From positions 124,001-188,000 of the forward strand of contig NZ_JBLTYX010000006.1 of the NCBI RefSeq assembly GCF_048066115.1: a DNA stretch of 64,000 nucleotides. The letters are read 5' to 3'. Both the position numbers and the translations under genes were made by a program. The DNA comes from Niveispirillum sp048066115 (GTDB lineage: Bacteria; Pseudomonadota; Alphaproteobacteria; Azospirillales; Azospirillaceae). The notes under the pieces were generated by a model. It was not told the origin of the DNA and made no database searches. It saw nothing but the letters and a program-made list of their open reading frames with translations. This document shows, in pieces, positions 7,623 to 16,094 of the stretch (position 1 is its first letter; every line of letters starts with the position of its first letter).

Positions 7623-8384
7623 TCAGCGGGCGGCCTTGGCCTGACGCTTGGCGCGGTACATGCCGGCATCGGCGCGGCGGATCACGTCTTCCTCCTGGTC
7701 GCCTGGGCCATAGGCCTGGGTGCCGAAGCTGCCGCGCAGGGGCAGTTCCAGCATCTGCCACTGGCAGATGGCGGCGTTGAAGATGGCGGACAGGGCATCG
7801 GCGCGGGCCATGCCCTGGGCCTGGTCGGTGTCGGTCAGCAGCACCGCGAATTCGTCCCCGCCGAACCGGGCCACGATGTCATGGGCGCGGACATTTTCCT
7901 TCAGGGTGCGGGCCACCTGGCGCAGGTACCAGTCGCCGCAGAGATGGCCATGCGTGTCGTTGATCGCCTTGAACCCGTCCAGGTCGATGATGACCAGCAC
8001 GCCGCCCACACCGTTGCGCCGCGACGAGGCCAGTTCACGCCCGAAGGCATCGACGAAGCCGCGGCGGTTCAGCAGGCTGGTCAGCTCGTCCGTCATGGAC
8101 AGGGTTTCCAGATGCTCGATCCGTTCCTTCTGCTCCGTGATCTTCGCTTCGGCCTCGCGCAGCCGCATGATCGTGTCCTGCAACAGGTAGACATAGGTGT
8201 CGGCAGGCAGGGAGACGGGGCCCAGGTCGGGCGACACGGCACCACCCAGGCCGCCGGCGACGGCGCGAGCCAGGGATTGCAGGCTGTTGGCGGCAGATGA
8301 AGGCTGGGGAGGGAACGACATGGCGCGGTCCAGTCCCCTGGACTTCGTCATCGGACGGGTCTGGACGGCATCGAACGGGCTCAT
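7623..8384 (-). CDS. Diguanylate cyclase (GGDEF domain)
   Basis: A 253-residue protein that would make cyclic di-GMP from two GTP. A predicted coiled coil (about residues 67-95, TIMRLREAEAKITEQKERIEHLE) leads into the GGDEF domain at about residues 95-253. The active-site GGDEF is intact at 175-179. RAHD at 166-169, five residues before it, is the RxxD product-inhibition site. There is no transmembrane or sensory domain. The start at 8384 has GGGGAGCC upstream. A consensus sigma-54 promoter lies at 8426-8441, suggesting expression with the motility regulon. Confidence 0.93.
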   Translation of the reverse strand: MSPFDAVQTRPMTKSRGLDRAMSFPPQPSSAANSLQSLARAVAGGLGGAVSPDLGPVSLPADTYVYLLQDTIMRLREAEAKITEQKERIEHLETLSMTDELTSLLNRRGFVDAFGRELASSRRNGVGGVLVIIDLDGFKAINDTHGHLCGDWYLRQVARTLKENVRAHDIVARFGGDEFAVLLTDTDQAQGMARADALSAIFNAAICQWQMLELPLRGSFGTQAYGPGDQEEDVIRRADAGMYRAKRQAKAAR

Positions 8385-8425
8385 GGTTGGCTCCCCAAAA
8401 CGGGCTGTTGCTCCGCCTTGGGAGC

Positions 8426-8441
8426 AGCAATGGCCGTGCCA
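8426..8441 (-). promoter_or_regulatory. Sigma-54 promoter of the diguanylate cyclase gene
   Basis: Read on the minus strand: TGGCACG-GCCA-TTGCT, a full match to the -24/-12 consensus with correct spacing. The -12 GC is about 43 bp before the start codon at 8384, leaving a leader of roughly 30 nt. Confidence 0.8.
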
Positions 8442-8645
8442 GAGGGAAAATCCTTTGAAAACATGGGTTTGTGTTCTGATCCCGTCATGAGGCCCCTGCC
8501 GGGCGGCAGTTCTTGCCGGGTGAACACCGGGAAACGCTGGCAGTTGCTGCCGAGCAGATTTGTCACACCGCGGTATGGAGCGAATGGACGTTGCGGCGGG
8601 GCGCCAGGGGGCGCAAGATAACGGCCCTAGCCACGATCCAGGCCC

Positions 8646-9479
8646 GTGCCCAACGTGACCGTTCAATCCCATTCGCGCCGTGCCGTCGCCTTCGCCCTTG
8701 CCATTGCATTGGGTGCGGCCGGTACCGCGCCGGCTTTCGGCCGATCCGCCATCGATATCGCCCCGCACAAGGCCACATATCGGCTGAAGCTGGATCATGC
8801 GCGGCTGCAAAGCGGCATCACCGATGTCAGCGGACAGATGAGCTTTTCCTGGAACGATGCCTGCGACGGCTGGACCATCGACCAGCGTTTCCAGGTCGCC
8901 TTCTCCTACGCGGAGGGGGAGGACATGAACCTGATCACCAATTATGCGACCTGGGAGGCGAAGGATGGCTCCGCCTACCGGTTCAATGTGCGCAAGCTGG
9001 TGAACGGCGAGGTGGATGAGGAACTGTCCGGCGGCGCCACGCTGGACGGCATGGGCGGCGGCAATGTCCGCTATGACAAGCCGGAGACGCGGTCAATGCC
9101 GCTGAAGCCCGGCACCATGTTCCCCACCGCCCATACGCTACGCGTGCTGAAACAGGCCGGGTCGCCGGAGAACCTGTTCTCCGTGCCGGTGTTCGACGGG
9201 GCGGAGGCGGATGGCGCCAGCCCGGTGAACACCATCGTCGGCAAGATACGGTCGCCGGCGGCGATGAAGGTGAAGGATGCCGACCTCCTGGTGGCCAAGG
9301 CTTGGCAGGTGTCGCTAGCCTTCTTCCCCATCAATCCGGGTGAACCGCTGCCCGATTATGAGACCAACATGGTGTTGCAGGAGAACGGCATCGTCCGGTC
9401 CATGCTGGTCGATTACGGCGATTTCCGCGTCTCCATGGAGCTGGAGACGCTGGAAAAGGCCATCAAGCCGCCCTGTTGA
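8646..9479 (+). CDS. eipB: EipB family periplasmic cell-envelope protein (DUF1849)
   Basis: A 277-residue secreted protein matching EipB/DUF1849, an alphaproteobacterial periplasmic beta-barrel-like protein needed for envelope integrity in Brucella. The signal peptide is at about residues 1-32 (HSRRAVAFALAIALGAAGTAPAFG). The hallmark Cys pair is present: Cys73 in NDACDGW and the C-terminal residue Cys277, which form a disulfide in the characterised homologue. YRLKLDHARLQSGITDVSGQ and WTIDQRFQ are typical. The start is GTG at 8646. Repeat copy C begins 6 bp after the stop. Confidence 0.85.
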   Translation: MPNVTVQSHSRRAVAFALAIALGAAGTAPAFGRSAIDIAPHKATYRLKLDHARLQSGITDVSGQMSFSWNDACDGWTIDQRFQVAFSYAEGEDMNLITNYATWEAKDGSAYRFNVRKLVNGEVDEELSGGATLDGMGGGNVRYDKPETRSMPLKPGTMFPTAHTLRVLKQAGSPENLFSVPVFDGAEADGASPVNTIVGKIRSPAAMKVKDADLLVAKAWQVSLAFFPINPGEPLPDYETNMVLQENGIVRSMLVDYGDFRVSMELETLEKAIKPPC

Positions 9480-9484
9480 TATGT

Positions 9485-9586
9485 CCCTCAGGCGCCGGGC
9501 GCCGCCATCCGGCGGCTTGGCTTACGCCACACGAGCGGCGGGCCGGCAGTCGCCGGCCCCCAGCGGCATGAAACTCATGCCGCTGG
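9485..9586 (+). repeat. Four-hairpin intergenic repeat, copy C
   Basis: Begins CCCTCAGGCGCCGGGCG. H1 CCGCC-ATCC-GGCGG, linker CTTGGCTTACG. H2 is weaker (CGCC..GGCG). H3 GGCCGGC-AGTC-GCCGGCC. H4 private stem CCAGCGGCATGA / TCATGCCGCTGG (9560-9586). It lies between convergent eipB and the asparaginase-like gene. Confidence 0.85.
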
Positions 9587-9597
9587 TATGAGGGCGC

Positions 9598-10680
9598 TCA
9601 AGGCTCGCCTTTGAAGATACCGACCAATGGTTCGCCGCCGGCCTCCTGACGGGCGCGGTACATGCCGGACGTGTTGAAGGACCATGCAACCTGCCCGTCG
9701 GGGGTGACGGCGACGATACCCCCATCGCCGCCCAGCGCGGTCAGGCGGGCCTGGATCACCTCGTCGGCGGCCTTTTGCAGGGTCATCCCCTTCAGTTCCA
9801 CCAGATCGCAGATGGCACGCGCCACGCCCAGGCGGATGAAATATTCACCCGTCCCCGTGGCCGACACCGCGCAGGACTTGTCGTTGGCATAGGTGCCGGC
9901 GCCGATGATCGGCACGTCGCCGACCCGGCCCCACAGTTTGGCCGTGGTGCCGCCGGTCGATGTGCCGGCTGCGATATGACCGGCATTGTCGAGAGCGACC
10001 ACGCCGACGGTGCCGTATTTGCGATCCTCGAACGCCATCTGGCTGGCGGCCAGCGGCACGGGCTCCGGCCCCACGCCGGCCGGACGGGCCGGAATGGGCA
10101 GGCCGCGTTCCTTCAGGGTCTTTTTCAGCGACTGCCAGCGGCGTTCGGTGAAAAACCAGGCGGCATCGGCCTGTTCCACGCTGGCCTGCTGCCCGAACTT
10201 CTCCGCCCCGGCCCCGATCAGCATGACATGGGGGGACGCCTCCATGACGGCGCGGGCCAGACTGATCGGGTTCTTCGTGCCGGTGATGCCGGCCACGGCG
10301 CCGGCCTTCAGGTTGGAACCATCCATGATGGCGGCGTCCAGCTCGTTGCGGCCATCGGCGGTAAAGACCGCACCCTTGCCGGCATTGAACTGCGGATCAT
10401 CCTCCAGCCCGCGGACCACGGCCACCACGGCATCCAGTGCCGTACCACCCTTTTCCAGGACGGTGCGGCCACGCTCCAGGGCGGCATGCATGGCGGCGCG
10501 GTATGAGGCCTCCGTCTCCGGCCCCATCGTTTCCCGGTCCATCACCCCGGCACCGCCATGGATGGCCAGCGCCCAGGCGGGGCGGACGGCGGCTGCCTTG
10601 TCCTGTGCCGGTTTCGTGGCGCAGGCCGACAGGCCCAGCGCCAGCAGGATCAGGGCGGCGAGGCGGACCGGGTGCTTCAT
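9598..10680 (-). CDS. Isoaspartyl peptidase / L-asparaginase-like lipoprotein (Ntn hydrolase)
   Basis: A 360-residue plant-type asparaginase/isoaspartyl dipeptidase (IaaA family), an autocatalytically processed N-terminal nucleophile hydrolase. Thr224 in KYGTVGVVALD is the expected nucleophile exposed by cleavage. AIHGGAG at about residues 39-45 and FNAGKGAVFTADG are family signatures, and GTSTGGTTAKLWGRVGD follows the nucleophile. The protein starts with a lipoprotein signal (MKHPVRLAALILLALGLSAC), with Cys20 in the lipobox, so it is probably anchored in the periplasm. The start at 10680 is fixed by that signal. Confidence 0.92.
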   Translation of the reverse strand: MKHPVRLAALILLALGLSACATKPAQDKAAAVRPAWALAIHGGAGVMDRETMGPETEASYRAAMHAALERGRTVLEKGGTALDAVVAVVRGLEDDPQFNAGKGAVFTADGRNELDAAIMDGSNLKAGAVAGITGTKNPISLARAVMEASPHVMLIGAGAEKFGQQASVEQADAAWFFTERRWQSLKKTLKERGLPIPARPAGVGPEPVPLAASQMAFEDRKYGTVGVVALDNAGHIAAGTSTGGTTAKLWGRVGDVPIIGAGTYANDKSCAVSATGTGEYFIRLGVARAICDLVELKGMTLQKAADEVIQARLTALGGDGGIVAVTPDGQVAWSFNTSGMYRARQEAGGEPLVGIFKGEP

Positions 10681-10756
10681 TCCTGGCTTCTCCCAAGGGT
10701 CGGATTGCGTCAGCCTTGATAGCAAGGCACGCCCGTGGGAGCCAGCCTGGAAGGGG

Positions 10757-11056
10757 TCATTCCTCCGGCGCGCCCTGCGTCTGCGTCCGCATCAGCTTGG
10801 GTTCCGCCTCCACCTCGATATCCCGGCCACGCCGGTCGATGGAGGCCCGTTCATCGTCGGGATCGGTGAACAACTGGCCGGGCCTGGTCTGGCTGGGGGG
10901 CGGTGCGGTGGCATCACCCGCCAGACTGTCGCGGATGGCCTGCTGGTTCAGTTCCCGGCGTGCCTCCTCCAGGCATTCGTTCAACGATCCGGGCAGGCGT
11001 CCCTTGATATCCCACAGTTGAAAGGCGCGCGTCCGCACCAGGCTTTCGTCGGTCAT
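10757..11056 (-). CDS. DUF2934-like small protein
   Basis: A 99-residue soluble protein. The N-terminal third (RTRAFQLWDIKGRLPGSLNECLEEARRELNQQ) resembles the short helical DUF2934 motif found in many alphaproteobacterial proteins. The rest is Pro/Gln/Arg-rich and probably disordered, with no Cys. The function is unknown. It stands alone, 76 bp upstream of the asparaginase-like lipoprotein gene on the same strand. Confidence 0.7.
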   Translation of the reverse strand: MTDESLVRTRAFQLWDIKGRLPGSLNECLEEARRELNQQAIRDSLAGDATAPPPSQTRPGQLFTDPDDERASIDRRGRDIEVEAEPKLMRTQTQGAPEE

Positions 11057-11155
11057 GGCTGTCTCCTTTCGCCTTCAAGGACGAATGGAAAACGCCCGGC
11101 CCGATGGGTTGGTTCCACCTGCGAAAGGAAATAATGGCGCTTTTATGCCAAATTT

Positions 11156-11177
11156 CGGTGATCGGAACCGATCACCG
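11156..11177. repeat. Perfect 10-bp hairpin flanking repeat copy D
   Basis: CGGTGATCGG at 11156-11165 pairs with CCGATCACCG at 11168-11177, with loop AA. It ends one base before copy D begins, mirroring the hairpin before copy A. Confidence 0.6.
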
Positions 11178-11178
11178 A

Positions 11179-11286
11179 CCTCAATCGCCGGCGCCAACAT
11201 CCGTTGGCTTGGCTAAGCCGCATGGGCGGCGCGGCGGCGGTCGCCACCGAACCAGATCCCGATGAGTTGAACTCATCGGGATCTGG
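11179..11286 (+). repeat. Four-hairpin intergenic repeat, copy D
   Basis: Begins CCTCAATCGCCGGCG. H1 CCAAC-ATCC-GTTGG, linker CTTGGCTAA, H2 GCCGC-ATGG-GCGGC. H3 CGGCGGC..GCCACCG has one mismatch. H4 private stem CCAGATCCCGATGAGT and complement (11252-11286), loop TGA. It lies 9 bp beyond the multicopper oxidase stop. Confidence 0.85.
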
Positions 11287-11295
11287 TTTTAGGGC

Positions 11296-13287
11296 TTACC
11301 TCACCAGTTCCAGCAGCTCCATCATGCCATTATCCTCATGGTTCACATTATGGCAGTGCATGACCATGGGGCCGTGGAAATCCAGGGCGCGGGACAGGAA
11401 TTGCAGCACCTCGCCACTGCCGCCGGGCGGGTTGTCATTGGGCTGCGCGGTGTTGCCGAACGGGAAGGTGCAGCCGCCTGGGCCGGGCGCGCAGTTGATC
11501 AGGGCCGTGTCGCGCCAGACGGGGAAGTCATAGGCGATGGCCCCGCGCTGTACGATCTGGAACGAGTTGATATGGATGTGGAACATGTGGGTGTCGGACG
11601 CGCTCTGCACGCCCCAGCGATCCATCTGCCCCAGCTTCAGCCGGCGCTGCACCCGTTCCAGGTTGAAGGGACGGCCGTTCACCACCGATGCACCACCAAT
11701 GGCGGGCGGGGCGTATTCGGTGTTGGTGAAGCCGAAGACCACGCCCTGGGTGGGACCGTCGGGCACGTCGTTGGCGGTCGTCAGGTCGATGGGCGTATAG
11801 AGCGCGTTCAGGGCCGTTTGGGTCGGTACGGCCTTGTTCAGGTTCTTGGCCTTGCGCTTCTTGGTGACATTGATGGTGAGCAGCGTTGGCGTGCCGCTGG
11901 GCGGCGTGGCGCCGCACAGGCTGGTGGTAGGGTTCTGCGCGTTGGCGCCGGTGGCCGGCGCCGGGGCCTGATAGATCACATACTGGCCTTCCGCCGTCGG
12001 GGCCTGCACCATCAGATCCATGCGCTGGCCGGGCGCCATCAGCACCAGTTCATTGGTGATGACATCGGTGCCGGCCGTTGCCGTCGTCAGGTCGTAGACG
12101 GGCGGGCCCAGCAGGAAGGGCTGATCCGTTGCGCCGGCCTTCAACGGACGCTGGACGGGAACGCCATCGGCGGCCAGGGCATAAAGGGCCGGAGCCGGTG
12201 TGGTGGTGCCGCTGGCAGGGACGACGCAGAAAGGCTGAACATTGCCGACCGTGGTGTTGATCACGCGCCACAGCATGGCCTCTCCCGGTGCCATGGAGAT
12301 GGTGGGGTTGACCTGGCCGTTGACGGAGAATTGCCCGTTGATGGGCGGGGCATAGCCGGTCGGATAATCGTAACCCAGCGTGTTGCACACGGTCACGCCA
12401 TAGGTGCCATAGCAATTGACGGCGTTGGGCGCCTTGGACGGCGCGCCGTCGGGGGAGAAGGCGGCGGAATAATTGATCTCCTGGATGACCAGGATGCGTT
12501 CGCCATCATAGGCCTTGGCGTGTTTCACGGCGGGCAGGCTGTCGATGCCGCGCTTCTCATCCTCGATGATCAGGGCGCCGGCCATGCCGCTGCCCAGCTG
12601 GATGGCCACGGAGCCATGCTTGTGCGGGTGGTACCAGTATGTACCGGACGGATGCGCATCGGGGATCTTGTATTCGAAGTCGAACTCGCCATCGACGCAG
12701 ACATGGCGATGGGCCACATCCTTGTCGGTTTCCATATGGCAGGCCTTCTTCAGGTCATCCGCCGTGGCCCCCTTGGGCAGGATGTTCAGCAGCACATTGT
12801 CGCTGTTGCCCAGCGGTGAGACATGCAGGCCATGGGTATGCAGGTTCAGGATGTCGAACCCGTGCGGCAGCGTATCGACATAGGTGCCGGAACCGGGACC
12901 ATGGCCCAGCTTCGGCGCCTCGGGATAGAAATCACCGGCCTCCTTCTCCTCCGCCTTGCGGTCGGCGGCTTGTTTCTTACCCGGAATGTCGATAGCGGTG
13001 GTCGGCGTCAGGTCGTTGCGCAGCTTCAGGCGCACATGCTCACCCGGATGGGCGCGCAGGGTGGGGGCGATCAGGCGCTTGGGCGACTTGTCCGCCCCTT
13101 CGGTGACGAAGCTGCGGGTTTGTACCTGGGTGCCGTTGAACGGATAAATCTCGGTCTTCGCGATCAGCACATAGGGGCCATCGCCATTCTTGCGCATGTC
13201 GGGCGGGTTTTGCAGTTCATCCGCCAGGACGGAGGGACAGACGGACAGGCACAGGGCGGCAACGCCCATCCTCAAAACCAGACGCAT
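11296..13287 (-). CDS. Multicopper oxidase
   Basis: A 663-residue secreted multicopper oxidase with a signal peptide (about residues 1-22). All four copper-ligand blocks are visible: HTHGLH at about 150-155, YWYHPHKHG at about 217-225, HMFHIHINSF, and near the C-terminus HCHNVNHEDNGMM, which contains the type 1 Cys. It would oxidise phenols or metal ions (Cu+, Fe2+ or Mn2+) with reduction of O2 to water; the substrate cannot be decided. It is longer than CueO-type enzymes, with Pro/Ala-rich and Lys-rich insertions. The start at 13287 gives the signal peptide. A 9-bp hairpin lies just upstream (13300-13324). Confidence 0.92.
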   Translation of the reverse strand: MRLVLRMGVAALCLSVCPSVLADELQNPPDMRKNGDGPYVLIAKTEIYPFNGTQVQTRSFVTEGADKSPKRLIAPTLRAHPGEHVRLKLRNDLTPTTAIDIPGKKQAADRKAEEKEAGDFYPEAPKLGHGPGSGTYVDTLPHGFDILNLHTHGLHVSPLGNSDNVLLNILPKGATADDLKKACHMETDKDVAHRHVCVDGEFDFEYKIPDAHPSGTYWYHPHKHGSVAIQLGSGMAGALIIEDEKRGIDSLPAVKHAKAYDGERILVIQEINYSAAFSPDGAPSKAPNAVNCYGTYGVTVCNTLGYDYPTGYAPPINGQFSVNGQVNPTISMAPGEAMLWRVINTTVGNVQPFCVVPASGTTTPAPALYALAADGVPVQRPLKAGATDQPFLLGPPVYDLTTATAGTDVITNELVLMAPGQRMDLMVQAPTAEGQYVIYQAPAPATGANAQNPTTSLCGATPPSGTPTLLTINVTKKRKAKNLNKAVPTQTALNALYTPIDLTTANDVPDGPTQGVVFGFTNTEYAPPAIGGASVVNGRPFNLERVQRRLKLGQMDRWGVQSASDTHMFHIHINSFQIVQRGAIAYDFPVWRDTALINCAPGPGGCTFPFGNTAQPNDNPPGGSGEVLQFLSRALDFHGPMVMHCHNVNHEDNGMMELLELVR

Positions 13288-13299
13288 ACCCCATTCCCC

Positions 13300-13324
13300 C
13301 TTCGGCGCGTTCAAAGCGCCGAAG
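13300..13324. promoter_or_regulatory. Perfect hairpin in the multicopper oxidase leader
   Basis: CTTCGGCGC (13300-13308) pairs with GCGCCGAAG (13316-13324), 13 bp upstream of the oxidase start. The position suggests a leader structure or operator; there is no T-tract. Confidence 0.4.
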
Positions 13325-13372
13325 GATAACAGGAATTCAGGTATATGTCAGATGCAACCTTGGCGGTCCACC

Positions 13373-14152
13373 TCAGCCCAGTGTCAGCACGACGGGCGTG
13401 TGGTCGGACGCCTTTTCCCTGCCCCTTGGGCCCTTGTCGATCTCGCATGCGATGACGCGATCGGCGGCCTGGGGCGACAGCAGGAAATGGTCGATGCGCA
13501 GGCCATTGTTGCGGGGCCAGGCACCGGCCTGATAGTCCCAGAACGTATAGGCGGGGACCGCACCCGGATGCAGGGTGCGGAACGCCTCCGTATAGCCCAG
13601 CGCCAGGATCTCCTGGAATTTCAGACGCGTTTCCTGCCGGAACAGCGCATCCTCGCGCCAGCCGATGGGGTCGTACACATCCTCCGGCGCGGGGATGACA
13701 TTGTAATCACCGGCCAGGACCACGGGCTGGCCCGTGGCCAGCAGCTCAGCGGCGCGCAGGCGCAGCCGTTCCATCCAGCGCAGCTTGTAGAGATATTTCT
13801 CGCTGTCGCCATTGCCGGTCGGGTTGCCGTTGGGCAGGTAGATGCTGGCGATGCGCACGCCGCCCACCGTGCCCTCGACATAGCGGGCCTGTTCGTCCTC
13901 CGGCTCTCCCGGCAGGCGGGTCAGCAGGTCGTTGACCGGCAGCTTGGACAGAAGCGCCACGCCATTATAGGCCTTCTGGCCCATAGCATGGACCTCGTAT
14001 CCCAGCTCCTCGAACGCAGCAGCCGGGAATGAGGCCGTCTCGCACTTGATCTCCTGGAACAGCACAACGTCGGGCGCTTCGGCCGCCAGCCATTCGGTGA
14101 TGTTGGGCAGGCGGGCCTTGGCGGAATTCACGTTCCAGGTGGCGATCTTCAC
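13373..14152 (-). CDS. xth: Exodeoxyribonuclease III
   Basis: A 259-residue enzyme of the exonuclease III/AP endonuclease family, acting in base-excision repair. It starts MKIATWNVNSAKARLPNI (Asn metal ligand). It has LFQEIKC with the catalytic Glu, NGVALLSK, the LAGDYNVIPAPEDVYD catalytic Asp/Asn block and the C-terminal GLRIDHFLLS and SDHTPVV His motif. The length is typical. The reading frame and start at 14152 are unambiguous. It is followed upstream by a palindromic repeat shared with the erpA 3' side. Confidence 0.96.
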   Translation of the reverse strand: MKIATWNVNSAKARLPNITEWLAAEAPDVVLFQEIKCETASFPAAAFEELGYEVHAMGQKAYNGVALLSKLPVNDLLTRLPGEPEDEQARYVEGTVGGVRIASIYLPNGNPTGNGDSEKYLYKLRWMERLRLRAAELLATGQPVVLAGDYNVIPAPEDVYDPIGWREDALFRQETRLKFQEILALGYTEAFRTLHPGAVPAYTFWDYQAGAWPRNNGLRIDHFLLSPQAADRVIACEIDKGPRGREKASDHTPVVLTLG

Positions 14153-14192
14153 GGGCTTGCTGCCTTCTTGGCCGATGGGATTGAAGACTGAT

Positions 14193-14278
14193 CGTAGCGC
14201 GGATTAGCGCCAGCGTAATCCGCGGGACCACCGCAACGGGCTTTCCGCGGATTACGGCTACGCCTAATCCGCGCTACG
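14193..14278. repeat. Long imperfect palindrome (GTAGCGCGGATTAG type)
   Basis: Outer arms CGTAGCGCGGATTAG (14193-14207) and CTAATCCGCGCTACG (14264-14278) pair perfectly. Inner arms CGTAATCCGCGG and CCGCGGATTACG also pair. It resembles dispersed proteobacterial palindromic repeats with this sequence and differs from the four-hairpin family. It lies between erpA and xth, both on the minus strand. Confidence 0.8.
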
Positions 14279-14283
14279 AAAAT

Positions 14284-14664
14284 TCAAACGGAGAACGAGG
14301 TGCCGCAGCCGCAGGACGACGCGGCGTTGGGATTGACGACCTTGAAATAGCTGCCCATCAGGTCCTCGGCGAAATCAAGCTCCGCCCCGGCCAGCAGGTC
14401 CAGCGACACATCATCCACCACCAGCTTCGCCCCGTCGCGGGTGAAGACATGGTCGTCATCGTTGGTATTGGTGTCGAAGGAGAAGCCGTACTGGAATCCG
14501 GAACAGCCGCCGCCCGACACGGTCAGGCGCAACATCTGGTCGGGATTGCCCTCCAGCGTCGCCAGCTTCGCGATGCGGCGGGCGGCACTGGCGGACAGGG
14601 TCATGGCGCGGCCTTCGGGCGGCGGGGTGCGGGTGCCGTCAGCGACGGTAGTGGATGTGCTCAT
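14284..14664 (-). CDS. erpA: Iron-sulfur cluster insertion protein ErpA (HesB/IscA family)
   Basis: A 126-residue A-type carrier that delivers Fe-S clusters to apoproteins. The three conserved Cys are present: Cys54 in GGGCSGFQYGF, and Cys118 and Cys120 in SSCGCGTSF. Around them are the family's LTLSASAARRIAKL-type start and VDDVSLDLLAGAELDF. The N-terminal 20 residues are a non-conserved Pro/Thr-rich extension; MTLSASAARRI is an alternative start. It is divergent from the dGTPase gene. Confidence 0.92.
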   Translation of the reverse strand: MSTSTTVADGTRTPPPEGRAMTLSASAARRIAKLATLEGNPDQMLRLTVSGGGCSGFQYGFSFDTNTNDDDHVFTRDGAKLVVDDVSLDLLAGAELDFAEDLMGSYFKVVNPNAASSCGCGTSFSV

Positions 14665-14768
14665 CGAATGGTTCCTGTCTGCTAACGACTGGACAAACGC
14701 TTACTCCCTATGTAAGCGGCGAAGGCGTGTCCGTCAAAGCGGGCGTGCCCTGCATTGGAGGTATCGCG

Positions 14769-16091
14769 ATGATGCGTTGGCAGACCCTGTTGTCCCGCAA
14801 GCGCCTGGCGAAGGACGGTTTGGCGCCGGAACTGCCTTATCGCAGTGCCTATGAGATCGATATCGACCGCATCACCTTCTCCACCAGCTTCCGGCGCCTG
14901 TCGGACAAGCAGCAGGTGCATGGCATCGGCGGGTCGGATTATGTCCGTTCGCGCCTGACCCATTCGATGGAGGCGGCCCGCGTCGGCCGTTCGCTGGGCA
15001 GCTGGGCCGGCGCGGAGATCATCCGGCGCTATGGTCAGGACGAGGTGCCGGCCAATGCCGCCGATATCGGCAATGTGGTGGCGGCCGGTGCCCTGGCCCA
15101 CGATCTGGGCACGCCGTGCTTTGCCCATACGGGCGAGGACATCATCTCTGACTGGTTCGCCGGCACGGTACTGGGCCGGGAAATCCTGTCCGGGGTGGAC
15201 GGGCAACAGGCCAATGAGCTGTCGAATTTCGAAGGCAATGCCCAGGGGTTTCGCGTGCTGACCCGGTTGCAGGGCTGGCGGGCGCAGGGCGGGCTGCAGC
15301 TGACGGCCGCGACGCTGGGCACCTATGGCAAATACCCCTGGTCGGCCCCGGCCTTCGCGGGCGAGGAACGGCCGCACAAGCGCAAATACGGCTTCCTGGG
15401 CAGTGAGACGGAACTGATGGCCGAGGTGGCGGATGAGCTGGGCCTGGTGCCCACCGGCCGCGATAGCTGGTGCCGGCATCCGCTGGCCTATCTGGTGGAG
15501 GCGGCGGACGATGCCTGCTACTCCGTCGTCGATATCGAGGATGCGGTGAAGATGCGCATGCTGTCCTTCGCCGATGCGGAGGAGCTGCTGGAGCCGCTGA
15601 TCGATTGGGACCGCGCCGAATATGAGGGGATCGAGGATGAGGATCGCCGCCTGATCTATTTGCGCGCCCGCGCCATCGACCGGCTGGTCACCGATGCGGC
15701 GGCCGCCTTCCTGGACAAGCTGCCCGACATCATGGAGGGCAAGCCGGTAGGCCCGCTGTTGAAGATGATCGAGCGGACGGACGCGCTGAAGGATATTTCC
15801 GACGTGTCCTATACCCAGATCTATCGCGGCCATCAGCGGTGCGAAACCGACATCGTGGCCGCCCGCACCGTCACCATTTTGCTGAACGCCTATGGCGAGG
15901 CGCTGCTGGCGCGCGAAAAGCTGGGACCGGGCGCCGACCTGCCGCGCCGCTTCGCCTCGCTGTTGGAGACGATACCGGGCATCCGGCAGGTGCCCTATGA
16001 CCGGTCGGGCTGGACCCGCGCGCTGATGGATTATATCGCGGGGATGACCGACCGGTTCGCGATCCGGCAGGCGCAGTTGATCGCGGGGTGA
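14769..16091 (+). CDS. dgt: Deoxyguanosinetriphosphate triphosphohydrolase (dGTPase-like)
   Basis: A 440-residue HD-domain enzyme that hydrolyses dGTP (or other dNTPs) to the nucleoside and triphosphate. The N-terminal FRRLSDKQQVHGIGGSDYVRSRLTHSMEAARV carries the first His, and ALAHDLGTPCFAHTGE at about residues 109-123 carries the HD pair (His111-Asp112). DDACYSVVDIEDA supplies the later metal-ligand Asp. GGAGG at 14757-14761 places the start at ATG 14769 (seven-base spacing). It is divergent from erpA. Confidence 0.93.
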   Translation: MMRWQTLLSRKRLAKDGLAPELPYRSAYEIDIDRITFSTSFRRLSDKQQVHGIGGSDYVRSRLTHSMEAARVGRSLGSWAGAEIIRRYGQDEVPANAADIGNVVAAGALAHDLGTPCFAHTGEDIISDWFAGTVLGREILSGVDGQQANELSNFEGNAQGFRVLTRLQGWRAQGGLQLTAATLGTYGKYPWSAPAFAGEERPHKRKYGFLGSETELMAEVADELGLVPTGRDSWCRHPLAYLVEAADDACYSVVDIEDAVKMRMLSFADAEELLEPLIDWDRAEYEGIEDEDRRLIYLRARAIDRLVTDAAAAFLDKLPDIMEGKPVGPLLKMIERTDALKDISDVSYTQIYRGHQRCETDIVAARTVTILLNAYGEALLAREKLGPGADLPRRFASLLETIPGIRQVPYDRSGWTRALMDYIAGMTDRFAIRQAQLIAG

Positions 16092-16094
16092 GGT

